Positions 1 through 7,804 of a stretch of 64,000 nt of DNA are shown piece by piece (within the stretch, counting starts at the first letter, position 1; every line of letters starts with the position of its first letter). The translations under genes and the position numbers were made by a program. The notes under the pieces are model-generated. The model saw only the letters and a program-made list of their open reading frames with translations, searched no databases and was not told the origin of the DNA. Origin of the DNA: Streptomyces sp. MUM 203J (lineage in GTDB: Bacteria > Actinomycetota > Actinomycetes > Streptomycetales > Streptomycetaceae); contig NZ_JADWYO010000007.1 of the NCBI RefSeq assembly GCF_022414595.1, positions 62,001-126,000 of the forward strand, read 5' to 3'.

Positions 1-658
1 GGGCGCGGACGAGCCGTACGTTGGTGTCGATCGCCGCCGCGACCCGTCGCGGTCCTGTGAGGGTGCGGTCGATCGCCGGGCGGATCTGGTCCGCGATGTA
101 GGTGATGTGCGCGGGCAGCGGCTCACGTGTCTCGTCCGCGTGGACCGCAGCGGTCACCGCGCCGCAGGTGGCATGACCGAGGACGAGCACCAGGGGGATG
201 TCGAGTTCCAGCACTCCGTACGCGATGCTGCCGAGGACCGCCTCGTCGAGCACTCCGCCCGCGGAGCGGACCGTCATCAGGTCGCCCAGCCCCTGGTCGA
301 AGATCAGCTCGGGTGGGACACGGGAGTCGACGCAGCCGAGGACCAGGGCGAAGGGGTGCTGGCCGGAGACTGCCAGGATCCGGTCCGCGGTGGCCTCGTG
401 GGGGTGGCTCTGGTGGCGGGTCGACCAGCGGTGGTTGCCACGGGTGAGTTCCCGCAGGGCGAGGGTGGGAGTGGCGGGCCGCGCTCGGGTGTTCTCCGGG
501 GCGTTCGTCCGGGGGGTCGCCGTGGTGGGGGTGGCGGCGAGGGTGAGGCCTGTGGCGAGGGCCGCTCCGCCGGCCAGGGCGGTGCGCAGGGCTGTGCGGC
601 GGGGGCTGCGGGCGTCGGTCGGGCGGGGGGCGCGGGGGCGGGTCGGGTTCGGGGTCAC
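1..658 (-). CDS. beta-class carbonic anhydrase, Tat-exported, 3' end outside window
   Basis: Zn enzyme interconverting CO2 and bicarbonate. Reading from a GTG at 658, the protein opens with a twin-arginine leader (SPRRTAL at about residues 18-24, then an Ala/Leu-rich core), so export by the Tat route is expected. The mature part shows the family's metal motifs: CVDSRVP with the first Zn Cys and the Asp-Arg dyad, and HATCG with the Zn His and second Cys. The reading frame is still open at base 1, so the C-terminus lies outside the window. Neighbour on the right is the B12 import operon, transcribed away from it. Secreted beta-carbonic anhydrases of this kind are common in Streptomyces. The GTG is chosen because it precedes the leader directly; no strong ribosome site is visible. 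Confidence 0.9.
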   Translation of the reverse strand, partial: MTPNPTRPRAPRPTDARSPRRTALRTALAGGAALATGLTLAATPTTATPRTNAPENTRARPATPTLALRELTRGNHRWSTRHQSHPHEATADRILAVSGQHPFALVLGCVDSRVPPELIFDQGLGDLMTVRSAGGVLDEAVLGSIAYGVLELDIPLVLVLGHATCGAVTAAVHADETREPLPAHITYIADQIRPAIDRTLTGPRRVAAAIDTNVRLVRA

Positions 659-874
659 GTCGGGGACGGTAGGGGGCGGTGGCGCGGGGGGCCTCGTGCT
701 TGGGCGCTTGTTTGGGAGCTGATGGGGAGTCGACAGGCGCTCTTTGGGATGTCGTTGGAGTTCGTTTGGGGCTCGGTTGACGGTTGGTCGGGGCCTGGCC
801 GGGCGGGACGGCCCTGGAGGGTGCGTGACGGCGGTCCCGGCTGGGGCGGGGCGGCGGGGGTCTGGCACACTGCT

Positions 875-985
875 CGTGATCATGTAGGGCGGCGCGGCCC
901 AGGAATCCGGTGCGAATCCGGTACGGTCCCGCCACTGTGACCGGCTTCCCCGCGGGTGCGGAGAGCCGGGAGTCAGACACTGACG
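875..985 (+). promoter_or_regulatory. cobalamin riboswitch
   Basis: The leader of the importer operon contains the conserved B12-box context: GAATCCGGTGCGAATCCGGT, then GCCACTGTGA at 931-940 and AGTCAGACAC at 971-980. This order matches adenosylcobalamin riboswitches. Between the aptamer and the first ATG (1046) a GGGGA/TCCCC hairpin around 1010-1025 lies just before the GGGAAGG ribosome site, so the expression platform probably hides that site when B12 is bound. Expected output: operon off when cobalamin is plentiful. Outer boundaries are approximate. Confidence 0.93.
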
Positions 986-1045
986 CGCCGCCTTCTTCCA
1001 TCCGTCAAGGGGACGAGGATCCCCCGGGAAGGTGCGGTTTCGGCC

Positions 1046-2059
1046 ATGGCCCGTGCGCGCGTCGCTGTTCGTCTGTTGTTGTGTGGTGCCCTGCTGCTTC
1101 CGGTGGCGGGGTGCGGAGAGACCGGCGGTTCCGCCGGGGGGCCGGTGTCGGCCACGGCTGCCGCGGGGTTTCCCTACACCGTCTCCAACTGCGGTGTGAA
1201 GACGGCGTTCCCCGGCCCGCCCGAGCGGGCGGTCACCATGAACCAGCACGCCACGGAGCTGCTGCTGGCGCTCGGCCTGCAGGACAGGATGGCGGGGACG
1301 GCGTACCTGGACGACGCCGTACTGCCCGAGTACCGCAAGGCGTACGACGGTGTGAAGGTGCTGGCGCAGGAGTACCCGTCGAAGGAGGTGCTGCTCGGCG
1401 CCGCGCCGGACTTCGTGTACGGCGGGTACGGGACGGCCTTCGACCAGGGGGCCGGGCGGGACCGGGCCGGGCTGGAGAAGGCCGGGATCCGGACGCGGCT
1501 GAACGTCGAGTACTGCACGGACGGGCCGGTCGGTCTCGATCAGCTCCGGGCGGAGATCGGAGAGGTGGCGCGCACGTTCGGGGTTCGTGAACGGGGCGAG
1601 CGTCTGATCCGGGAGCAGGAGCGGCGGATCGGCGCCGTGAAGGAGCGGGTGGCCGGGCGCGACCGGCCGTCGGTGTTCGTGTACGACTCCGGCGACACCT
1701 CGGCGTTCACCGTCGGCGGTGCGGGGATCGGGCACGAGATCGTGTCGCTGGCCGGGGGCGCGAACGTCTTCGGTGACGTGCGGAAGCCGTTCGGGGACGT
1801 GTCGTGGGAGCAGGTGATCGCGCGGCGGCCCGAGGTGATCGTGATCGTCGACTACGGCGGCACGTCGGTGGAGGCGAAGAAGCGGCGGCTGCTGGAGGAT
1901 CCGGCGCTGGCGGGGGTTCCGGCGGTGCGGGACAGGCGGTTCGCGGTGCTGCCGTTGTCGTCGGCGGTGCTGGGGGTGCGGGTGGCGGGTGCGGTGGAGG
2001 CGCTGGCCGGACAGCTGCACGGTGAGGGCGGCCGCGACGGCGGGGCGGGGGCGCGGTGA
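1046..2059 (+). CDS. btuF: B12-type ABC importer, substrate-binding lipoprotein
   Basis: 337 residues. The ATG at 1046 is chosen over an upstream in-frame start at 956 because the latter lies inside the riboswitch, and because 1046 gives a proper lipoprotein signal: basic MARARVAVR, a hydrophobic stretch, then lipobox V20-A-G-C23. The rest is a periplasmic-binding fold of the class III (BtuF/FhuD) type, with the typical opening PERAVTMNQHATELLLALGL and a late stretch on binding-pocket residues. It would be anchored outside the membrane and hand ligand to the permease encoded next. Its stop overlaps the permease GTG by 4 bases. The riboswitch points to cobalamin or a cobinamide as substrate; a siderophore cannot be excluded from the protein alone. 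Confidence 0.88.
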   Translation: MARARVAVRLLLCGALLLPVAGCGETGGSAGGPVSATAAAGFPYTVSNCGVKTAFPGPPERAVTMNQHATELLLALGLQDRMAGTAYLDDAVLPEYRKAYDGVKVLAQEYPSKEVLLGAAPDFVYGGYGTAFDQGAGRDRAGLEKAGIRTRLNVEYCTDGPVGLDQLRAEIGEVARTFGVRERGERLIREQERRIGAVKERVAGRDRPSVFVYDSGDTSAFTVGGAGIGHEIVSLAGGANVFGDVRKPFGDVSWEQVIARRPEVIVIVDYGGTSVEAKKRRLLEDPALAGVPAVRDRRFAVLPLSSAVLGVRVAGAVEALAGQLHGEGGRDGGAGAR

Positions 2060-3126
2060 GGGCACGGGCGGGTGCCGTTCGTCCCGCGGCTGCGCCTGCG
2101 GAGGGTGGTGCGGGCCGGGCGGCGGTCGTGGTCGTGGGGCTCGCGGGGGCGCTCGTGGCGGTCTCGGTGGCGGGGCTCGCGCTGGGGGCGGTGTGGATTC
2201 CGCCCGGGCACGTGCTGGAGATCGTGCTGAACGGGGAGCGTACGGGGGCGTTCGCGTCGATCGTCTGGGACGTGCGGATGCCGAGGATCGTGCTGGGGGC
2301 TGCGGTGGGTGCCGGGCTGGCGGTGGCCGGTGTGGTGCTTCAGGCGCTGGTGCGGAACGCGTTGGCGGATCCGTTTCTGCTGGGGGCGTCCTCCGGGGCG
2401 TCGGCGGGTGCGGTCGTGGTGGTGGTGCTGGGCGTAGGTGCGGGGGTGGCGACGGCGGTGGCGCTGCCGGTCGCGGCGTTCCTGGGGTCGCTGGGGGCGC
2501 TGGTGGTGGTGTACGCGCTGGCGCGGCACGGTGGGGTGATGACGACGGGCCGGCTGGTGCTGGCCGGGGTCGCGGTGCAGTACGTGCTGTCGGCGTTCAC
2601 GAGTCTGGTGCTGGTGGTGGCGGCGAAGGCGGAGCAGGTGCGGGCGGTGCTGTTCTGGACGCTGGGCGGTCTCGGGGCCGCGCGGTGGGAGGATCTGTGG
2701 GTTCCGGTGGGGGCACTGGTGGTGGGCGTCGGTGTCCTGCTGGGGCTCGCGCGACCGCTGGACCTGCTGCTGGCCGGTGAGGAGGGGGCGCGGACGCTCG
2801 GGCTGGACGCTGGGCGGTTCCGTGCGGGGGTGTTCGTACTGGTGTCGCTGGTGGTGGGGGTTCTGGTGGCGTTCAGCGGGGCGATCGGGTTCGTGGGGCT
2901 GATGGTTCCGCACGCGGCGCGGATGGTGGTGGGGGCGGGTCATCGCCGGGTGCTGCCGGTGGCGGCACTGGGTGGTGCGGTGTTTCTGACGGCGGCGGAC
3001 CTGCTGGCCCGTACGGTGGCGGCGCCGGAGGAGATACCGGTGGGAGTGGTGACGGCGCTGGCGGGCGGTCCGTTCTTCCTGTGGCTGCTGCGGCGGTCGG
3101 GACGGGTGGAAGGAATGCGGTCCTGA
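2056..3126 (+). CDS. btuC: B12-type ABC importer, permease
   Basis: 356 residues, starting at a GTG that overlaps the stop of the binding protein (GTGA). It is highly hydrophobic with about ten membrane segments and carries FecCD/BtuC hallmarks: the DVRMPRIVLGAAVGAGLAVAG stretch, LADPFLLGASSGAS near residue 100, and GAIGFVGLMVPHAARM in the C-terminal third, the cytoplasmic loop that contacts the ATPase. Works as a dimer in the cytoplasmic membrane. Its stop TGA shares its last A with the ATG of the next gene, so the three importer genes are translationally coupled and all under the riboswitch. Confidence 0.92.
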   Translation: MRARAGAVRPAAAPAEGGAGRAAVVVVGLAGALVAVSVAGLALGAVWIPPGHVLEIVLNGERTGAFASIVWDVRMPRIVLGAAVGAGLAVAGVVLQALVRNALADPFLLGASSGASAGAVVVVVLGVGAGVATAVALPVAAFLGSLGALVVVYALARHGGVMTTGRLVLAGVAVQYVLSAFTSLVLVVAAKAEQVRAVLFWTLGGLGAARWEDLWVPVGALVVGVGVLLGLARPLDLLLAGEEGARTLGLDAGRFRAGVFVLVSLVVGVLVAFSGAIGFVGLMVPHAARMVVGAGHRRVLPVAALGGAVFLTAADLLARTVAAPEEIPVGVVTALAGGPFFLWLLRRSGRVEGMRS

Positions 3127-4025
3127 TGGCGGGAGGCAGGGTCGGGGAGGACGGGAGGAGCGGAATGAACGGCGTGCGCGGTGTGGCGGGTGCCGGGCGG
3201 GACGGGGCGGGTCTGGCTCCGCCCGGCGGGAGGGACGGCGCGGTGGCTCCGGCGGTGGGGCTGGAGGTGGCGGGCTTGCGGTACGCGGCGGGCGAGCGGG
3301 TGCTGCTGGACGGGGTGGACCTGCGGGTGTCGGCCGGTGAGACGGTGGGCCTCGTGGGACCGAACGGAAGCGGCAAGACGACGCTGCTGCGGTGTGTGTA
3401 CGGGGCACTGCGGCCCGCGGGCGGGCGTGTGCTGCTGGGCGGGGAGGAGACTGCCGGGCTGTCGGTGCGGGAGCGGGCCCGGCGGGTGGCGGTGGTGCCG
3501 CAGGACGCCGGGGGTGAGGCCTTCGGGCTGACGGTGCGGGAGGTCGTGGCGATGGGGAGGTTCCCGCACCGGAGGTTCTGGGAGCAGGACCGTGCCGAGG
3601 ACGTACGGCGGGTGGAGCGCGCCCTCCGTACGGTGGGCGCGGACGGGCTGGCGGGGCGCCGGTTCGGGGAGCTGTCGGGCGGGGAGCGACAGCGGGTGCT
3701 GGTGGCCCGGGCCTTGGTGCAGGAGCCGGGGCTGCTGGCTCTGGACGAGCCGACGAACCATCTGGATGTGCGGTTCCAGCTGGAGATCCTGGGCCTGGTG
3801 CGGGCGCTGGGGACGTCGAACCTGCTGGTGCTGCACGATCTGAACCTGGCCGCTGCGTTCTGTGACCGGCTGTATGTGCTGGATGCGGGGCGGGTGGTGG
3901 CGGACGGTGTGCCGGGGGCGGTGCTGACGGAGGAACTGCTCGCGGAGGTGTACCGGGTGCGGGCGCGGGTGGGGGTGCATCCGGTCACGGGGGTGCCGAA
4001 CGTGATGTACGTGCCGTTCGGGTGA
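3126..4025 (+). CDS. btuD: B12-type ABC importer, ATP-binding protein
   Basis: 299 residues. The ATG at 3126 overlaps the permease stop by one base (TGATG), which decides the start over an in-frame codon 45 bases upstream. About 40 poorly conserved Gly-rich residues precede the nucleotide-binding domain. Motifs: Walker A GPNGSGKTT, Q-loop VVPQDAG, ABC signature LSGGERQR, Walker B LLALDEPTNHLD, and H-loop VLHDLNLAAAFCD, the form typical of the FecE/BtuD subfamily. It powers uptake from the cytoplasmic face. Last gene of the riboswitch-controlled operon unless read-through reaches the SDR gene 177 bases on. Confidence 0.92.
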   Translation: MAGGRVGEDGRSGMNGVRGVAGAGRDGAGLAPPGGRDGAVAPAVGLEVAGLRYAAGERVLLDGVDLRVSAGETVGLVGPNGSGKTTLLRCVYGALRPAGGRVLLGGEETAGLSVRERARRVAVVPQDAGGEAFGLTVREVVAMGRFPHRRFWEQDRAEDVRRVERALRTVGADGLAGRRFGELSGGERQRVLVARALVQEPGLLALDEPTNHLDVRFQLEILGLVRALGTSNLLVLHDLNLAAAFCDRLYVLDAGRVVADGVPGAVLTEELLAEVYRVRARVGVHPVTGVPNVMYVPFG

Positions 4026-4034
4026 TGCGGGGCG

Positions 4035-4074
4035 GGCACCGGGCCTGATCGGGTGGTTCGGTGGGCCGGGTGCC
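4035..4074 (+). terminator. possible terminator after the importer operon
   Basis: Ten bases after the btuD stop, GGCACC pairs with GGTGCC across an imperfect GC-rich stem. There are mismatches and no T-run, so this is a weak call. Confidence 0.3.
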
Positions 4075-4201
4075 GGATGCCGGGAGGCGGCCGGGCCGGA
4101 ATTCCGGAGGCTGGGTGTGGGGGATCCGGGACGGAGCGGGTGGGACGGACGGTCGTGGTCGGCTGCTGAGCCCGGCTTCGGCCGATGGGTGCGGAGGTGG
4201 C

Positions 4202-4966
4202 ATGTCGGGATCGGAACGGCCGGTCGTCCTGATCACGGGGGCGTCGTCGGGAATCGGGGAGGCTGTGGCCGACCGGTTCGCCGCGGACGGGGTCGAGAGG
4301 TGGCGGCTGCTGTTGTCCGGGCGCAGCGAGGAGCGGCTGGACTCGGTGGCGCTGCGGACGGGTGGTGGGGCGATCGTGGCCGACCTGGGCGAGCCAGGGG
4401 GTGTGGAGCGGTTGGCGGCGGAGGCGCTGGGACGCACGGGCCGGGTGGATGTGCTGGTGGCGTCGGCCGGGGTGGGGTGGGCGGGGCCCCTGGTGGAGAT
4501 GCCGGGGGCGACGGTGGACCGGCTGGTCGCGGTCAACCTGACCGGGGTGTTGCAGCTGGTCCGGCTGCTGCTGCCGGGCATGGTGGCGCGGGGTGCGGGG
4601 CGGGTGGTGCTGGTCGGTTCGGTGGCGGGGTGCGTGGGGGTGGCGGACGAGGCGGTGTACGCGGCGACGAAGGGCGGGCTGGTGGCGTTCGCGGACAGTC
4701 TGCGCTACGAGCTGGCCGGGACGCGGGTGCGGGTGTCGACGGTGCTGCCAGGGGCGGTGGACACGCGGTTCTTCTCGCGCCGGGGTGCCCCGTATCACCG
4801 CTCCTGGCCGCGGCCGGTTCCGGCGGACCGGGTGGCGGAGGCCGTGTGGCGGGGGGCGGTGAGGGGGCGCGAGGAGACGTTCGTGCCGGGCTGGCTGGCG
4901 GGTCCCGCACGGCTGCGGGGGGCGGCGCCCGGGCTCTTCCGGGCGATGGCGAAGCGGTTCGGCTGA
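4202..4966 (+). CDS. short-chain dehydrogenase/reductase (SDR)
   Basis: 254 residues. The ATG at 4202 follows GGAGG at 4193-4197; the longer in-frame opening upstream is low-complexity and was dropped. The Rossmann nucleotide motif TGASSGIGE is at residues 12-20, catalytic Tyr-Lys appear as YAATKGG, and the preceding Ser lies in LVGSVAG, so all parts of the classical SDR triad are present. Length is standard for a classical SDR. The C-terminal segment continues past the core (LFRAMAKRFG), as in SDRs acting on lipids or small alcohols, but the substrate cannot be read from sequence. It follows the B12 importer on the same strand; no functional link is evident. Confidence 0.85.
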   Translation: MSGSERPVVLITGASSGIGEAVADRFAADGVERWRLLLSGRSEERLDSVALRTGGGAIVADLGEPGGVERLAAEALGRTGRVDVLVASAGVGWAGPLVEMPGATVDRLVAVNLTGVLQLVRLLLPGMVARGAGRVVLVGSVAGCVGVADEAVYAATKGGLVAFADSLRYELAGTRVRVSTVLPGAVDTRFFSRRGAPYHRSWPRPVPADRVAEAVWRGAVRGREETFVPGWLAGPARLRGAAPGLFRAMAKRFG

Positions 4967-5088
4967 GCGCCGCCCGACGGAGCCGCAGAGGCTTGCCGGC
5001 GCGGGCCTGTCGGAGCCGCGCGGCTGTCGGCATGGCGCCTCGGAGCCGTACAGGCGGGGGGCGCGGCCCGGGCGTGCGTGGAGTGTCG

Positions 5089-5304
5089 TCAGTGGCGGTG
5101 GAACGGTGCTGTGTTGCCGCCTTCGCACCAGGAGTGGGGCAGAGGGTGAGGGCGCCAGGAGCGGTCCCAGTGGGCGCGGGGCATCCCGGGGCGGCCGGCC
5201 GCGCACAGGGTGCCGCCGAGGGCGACAGCGCTCAGTACGGCGGTGACGGCGGCCAGTTCGGCAGCTGTGGGTGAACCCTGAACTATTCGCAGGTGGTGGC
5301 GCAT
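5089..5304 (-). CDS. acyl-CoA carboxylase epsilon-subunit-like small protein
   Basis: 71 residues with GGAGCA directly before the ATG at 5304. The N-terminus LRIVQGSPTAAELAAVTAVLSAV is the signature helix of actinobacterial acyl-CoA carboxylase epsilon subunits, which normally read RIVRGxPTxEELAAL. The C-terminal part (many Trp, Pro and His: AHWDRSWRP) is also typical. Epsilon subunits bind the biotinylated alpha and carboxyltransferase beta subunits of acetyl/propionyl-CoA carboxylases. Here no alpha or beta gene is adjacent, so it is an orphan. A residual copy or an epsilon serving a distant beta subunit are both possible. Confidence 0.72.
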   Translation of the reverse strand: MRHHLRIVQGSPTAAELAAVTAVLSAVALGGTLCAAGRPGMPRAHWDRSWRPHPLPHSWCEGGNTAPFHRH

Positions 5305-5536
5305 TGCTCCATCGTGGGTCGCGGTGGACGGGTCCGCATCCGATGACGGCCCGGGTGTGCGGGGCGGTCGGCCGTAAGGGGCGGCGAGGGTGACCCGTGA
5401 GGGCGGCTGCGGCGGCAGCGCTCGTCGGGGTCACCCTCCGGGGGCTCGTCGGGGGATGCCCGAGGGGCCGTACGGGTGAGGCTCCGGTCATTGACGGTGC
5501 CGGTCGGGCGGCAGATGGTACGGGCGGGGCACGTCT

Positions 5537-5573
5537 CGGGCCCCGGGCGCGGTCGTGCTGCGTCCGGGGCCCG
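5537..5573 (-). terminator. strong hairpin downstream of the SPW-repeat gene
   Basis: Perfect 10-bp arms CGGGCCCCGG (5537-5546) and CCGGGGCCCG (5564-5573) with a 17-base loop, 55 bases past the SPW gene stop. Streptomyces terminators often lack a T-run, as here. The site would act on minus-strand transcription before it reaches the epsilon-like gene. Confidence 0.6.
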
Positions 5574-5628
5574 TTTCGGCCGGGTCTTTCAGGTCACGGC
5601 GTAGACGTTCAGCCCTTGGCCCTGGGCG

Positions 5629-6072
5629 TCATGCCCTGCGGCGGCGGGATGATCCGGCACGGCGTTCACCCGTGGCCGCCATGGCGGCACCGAACAGCAG
5701 GGCGACGGCGCCGACGACGACGTTGTTCCAGATGGTGCGGGTCGTGTCGACGTTACCGACGACAACCCACGGGGCGATGATCGTGAACGCACCGATGGCC
5801 ACGGCGCACCAGGCCATGGCGTGGGTCCGCTCGTACGCGGTGCCGAAACCGCCCATGCACAGGGCGTAGGCGATGCCGAGGATCAGGTTCGTCACGGCGA
5901 GGGCCGTGAGTCCGCTGAATCCGACGATCCACGGCGATGCGGCCAGGAACACACCGGTGAGGAGGGCCAGGGCCTCGACGGCCTGACTCCGGGGTGTGGT
6001 GGTGGCTTCCTCGAACCGGGAGCGCAGCTCGGCCAGGTCGGGGTGTTGCTCGATGGTCGGGTGGGTGGTCAT
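5629..6072 (-). CDS. SPW-repeat membrane protein
   Basis: 147 residues, ATG preceded by AGGAGG. Four hydrophobic segments are arranged as two repeats; the first carries the name-giving motif ASPWIVGFSG (about residue 45-54), the second the related IAPWVVVGN (about 99-107). The N-terminal 35 residues are polar (TIEQHPDLAELRSRFEEA) and probably cytoplasmic; the C-terminus is Arg-rich. SPW-repeat proteins are membrane proteins of unknown biochemical role, frequent in Streptomyces. An unusually AT-rich promoter lies upstream and a 10-bp-stem terminator downstream, so it appears to be a single-gene unit. Confidence 0.88.
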   Translation of the reverse strand: MTTHPTIEQHPDLAELRSRFEEATTTPRSQAVEALALLTGVFLAASPWIVGFSGLTALAVTNLILGIAYALCMGGFGTAYERTHAMAWCAVAIGAFTIIAPWVVVGNVDTTRTIWNNVVVGAVALLFGAAMAATGERRAGSSRRRRA

Positions 6073-6117
6073 CGCGGGCCTGCCTCCTGTAGAAGCTTTT
6101 ATCTGCCCTTTATGTCC

Positions 6118-6148
6118 TATATAACGCCCATTACTCCATTCGAGTCAA
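6118..6148 (-). promoter_or_regulatory. sigma70-like promoter for the SPW-repeat gene
   Basis: On the minus strand TTGACT (complement of 6143-6148) is followed after 18 bases by TTATAT/TATATA (6118-6124). The patch 6090-6150 is strikingly AT-rich for this genome, which strengthens the promoter reading. The start site would fall about 35-40 bases before the ATG at 6072. Confidence 0.6.
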
Positions 6149-6294
6149 CTCGATCTCCGGGACGGCAGGTCACCGACCGGCAGGGCGTCACCGGGACGCG
6201 GGCCCCTACGACACTTCCGCGGCGCGCCGTCGTTGTGCAGCCGCGTAAGGGGCCGCAGTCTCCGCGCGGGCCTCCACCCGACCGAGAGGGAGCC

Positions 6295-6483
6295 ATGCAT
6301 CTTCGTACGACCGCCCTGATCCGCACGACCACCCTGGCCGTCGGCGCGTGCGCACTGCTGGCGGGCGGGGCCGCCCCCGCCCAGGCCGACGACAGGAGTG
6401 TCGCGCTGGTGCAGAAGGACACGCTCACACCGTGGTCCGTCGTCGGCTTTCTCCTGGAGGACGAACAGGGCAGCGAGGATTGA
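6295..6483 (+). CDS. small secreted peptide, unknown function
   Basis: 62 residues with GAGAGGGA upstream of the ATG at 6295. The first 30 residues form a Sec signal peptide: basic start MHLRTTALIR, hydrophobic core LAVGACALLAGGAA, and AQA-DD as the likely cleavage site, leaving about 31 residues (DDRSVALVQKDTLTPWSVVG onward) that end in an acidic LLEDEQGSED tail. No Cys outside the signal, so no disulfides in the mature part. Not recognised as a named family. A hairpin begins two bases after the stop. Confidence 0.6.
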   Translation: MHLRTTALIRTTTLAVGACALLAGGAAPAQADDRSVALVQKDTLTPWSVVGFLLEDEQGSED

Positions 6484-6484
6484 T

Positions 6485-6514
6485 ACGTCCGTGTTGCCGC
6501 AACATTTCGGACGT
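6485..6514 (+). terminator. hairpin immediately after the small secreted peptide gene
   Basis: ACGTCCG (6485-6491) pairs with CGGACGT (6508-6514); inside, TGTTG pairs with CAACA around a CCG loop. The stem begins two bases after the stop codon, a usual terminator position. Confidence 0.6.
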
Positions 6515-6801
6515 GTTGCAGTTCACGCACCGGCCCGTTCCGGGCGTTCCGGATGATTGAATCCCGCACGGCAACCGAGCGTCCAGCAGCAGTGACGCGG
6601 TGTCACGCAGGGGGAACTGACCGGCGACGGCTGATTTCGCGTCACTGTTTGAATAACAGACCAAACTGAAAAGCGTCGCTGAATGTGCGTCAACACTCCG
6701 GGAGCGGCAGGCTGGCGCCGTACCCGTCCGGGTGGCTTCGGACGGAACACCGTGCAGTTCCATGCAACCGGACGCAGTTCGACGAAGGGAAGATGACGCA
6801 C

Positions 6802-7233
6802 ATGTGGAAGAAGCTGAGACGAGCCGCCGTATGCGGAGTGGCCGCCATCGCCGCTCTGGGCACGCTGACACCCGCGGCGCTCGCCTCCGCGGAGGCGGAG
6901 ACGCGGCTGTACGCGCCGAGTGCGCTGGTCCTCACCGTGGCGAAGGGGGAGATCGCCACGGAGTCGACGCCACTGCGCGCGGTGACGCTGACCTGCATGC
7001 CGGCCCCTGGTGGCACGCACCCGGCGCCGGAGGAGGCCTGCGGTGCGCTGTACGACGTGCAGGGCGAGTTCAGCTCACTGCAGGGCGACAGCCAGCGCGC
7101 CTGCGTCAAGATCTACGACCCGGTCGTCGTCACCGCCCAGGGCGTCTGGGAGGGCCAGCGGGTGGACTTCGAGCGGACCTTCGGCAACGCGTGCGTGCTG
7201 GGTGCCGAAGGCACCAGCGTCTTCAACTTCTGA
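6802..7233 (+). CDS. subtilisin inhibitor-like (SSI family) secreted protease inhibitor
   Basis: 143 residues from the ATG at 6802; an ATG at 6793 is in frame, but GAAGGGA (6784-6790) would then be only two bases away against eleven for 6802. A Sec signal (MWKKLRRAAVCGVAAIAALG) precedes the mature inhibitor, which begins near ETRLYAPSALVLTVAKG, a near-diagnostic SSI opening. Family landmarks follow: PLRAVTLTCMP, GTHPAPEEACGAL, the stretch VVVTAQGVWEGQRVDFERTFGNACVL and the C-terminal TSVFNF. Four Cys outside the signal fit the two SSI disulfides. SSI proteins are secreted dimers that block subtilisin-like proteases and are strongly expressed in Streptomyces. A two-part hairpin starts right at the stop. 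Confidence 0.93.
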   Translation: MWKKLRRAAVCGVAAIAALGTLTPAALASAEAETRLYAPSALVLTVAKGEIATESTPLRAVTLTCMPAPGGTHPAPEEACGALYDVQGEFSSLQGDSQRACVKIYDPVVVTAQGVWEGQRVDFERTFGNACVLGAEGTSVFNF

Positions 7234-7272
7234 GCGTCGCCTGCCGAGGGCCCGTCCCGCCCTCCGCGACGC
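7234..7272 (+). terminator. strong terminator of the SSI gene
   Basis: GCGTCGC (7234-7240) and GCGACGC (7266-7272) form an outer stem and GAGGGC (7246-7251) with GCCCTC (7259-7264) an inner stem. It begins at the base after the stop codon. Confidence 0.75.
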
Positions 7273-7744
7273 GGTCCCTGAGCGCCCGTACCGCGATGTG
7301 CGCCTTCGCAGCCTCCCCCTGCGTCGGCCCGCGGTGCGGGCGCTGTCATGCCGCCGGTCGCCCGCCACCTCGAAGTCGCGGGCCGGAGGAGCCTGCGACC
7401 GGCGACCGGGGCTCTGACGCCGGGCCCTGAGCGGGAGTCCGCCGGCACCGTGCGTCGGCGGCCCCCTCCGGAATTCGTCAGGACGAGCAGGCCGTACCGT
7501 GGCGCGCGACGGCACTGCCGTGGCCCCGGGCGGCGCAGAACGGCCGGGCGGCCGTTCGTCTCCGCGGGGGATGCGCAGGCGGCGGTGACGGTACCTGGCG
7601 GCGCGGCCCGTCGTGCGGCGGTCCGGTTCCTGTCCGGCCGCCGCACGGCGGTGTGGTCGGCCGTGTTCGCGGGCGGGCGGCCACGAGTGGGCGGGCCACG
7701 GTCGGGCCGTGGACGCGCCGGCTGAACCCGTTGCCGCCGTCCGT
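7273..7744. other. intergenic region, no gene seen
   Basis: About 470 bases between the SSI terminator and the terminator of the minus-strand methyltransferase operon. Open frames here are Arg/Pro/Gly-rich with no recognisable fold or ribosome site and are best explained as GC-rich noise. Confidence 0.6.
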
Positions 7745-7782
7745 GGTGAGCCGGTGGCCCTGATGCCGCCGGTGGACTCACC
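7745..7782 (-). terminator. terminator of the methyltransferase/oxidase operon
   Basis: GGTGAG (7745-7750) pairs with CTCACC (7777-7782), and CCGGTGGC (7751-7758) with GCCGCCGG (7765-7772, one mismatched pair). It lies 22 bases beyond the methyltransferase stop on the minus strand. Confidence 0.55.
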
Positions 7783-7804
7783 GTGACCGATGCTGCACTT
7801 CCCG

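Noticed and set aside
123..1001. A 292-residue minus-strand open frame across the carbonic anhydrase and riboswitch
   Set aside because: Pro/Arg-rich shadow in the wrong frame of the carbonic anhydrase; it also crosses the riboswitch.
2873..5491. An 872-residue minus-strand open frame opposite btuD and the SDR
   Set aside because: Compositional shadow of high-GC coding DNA on the other strand; no domain, while the plus strand has clear ABC and SDR motifs.
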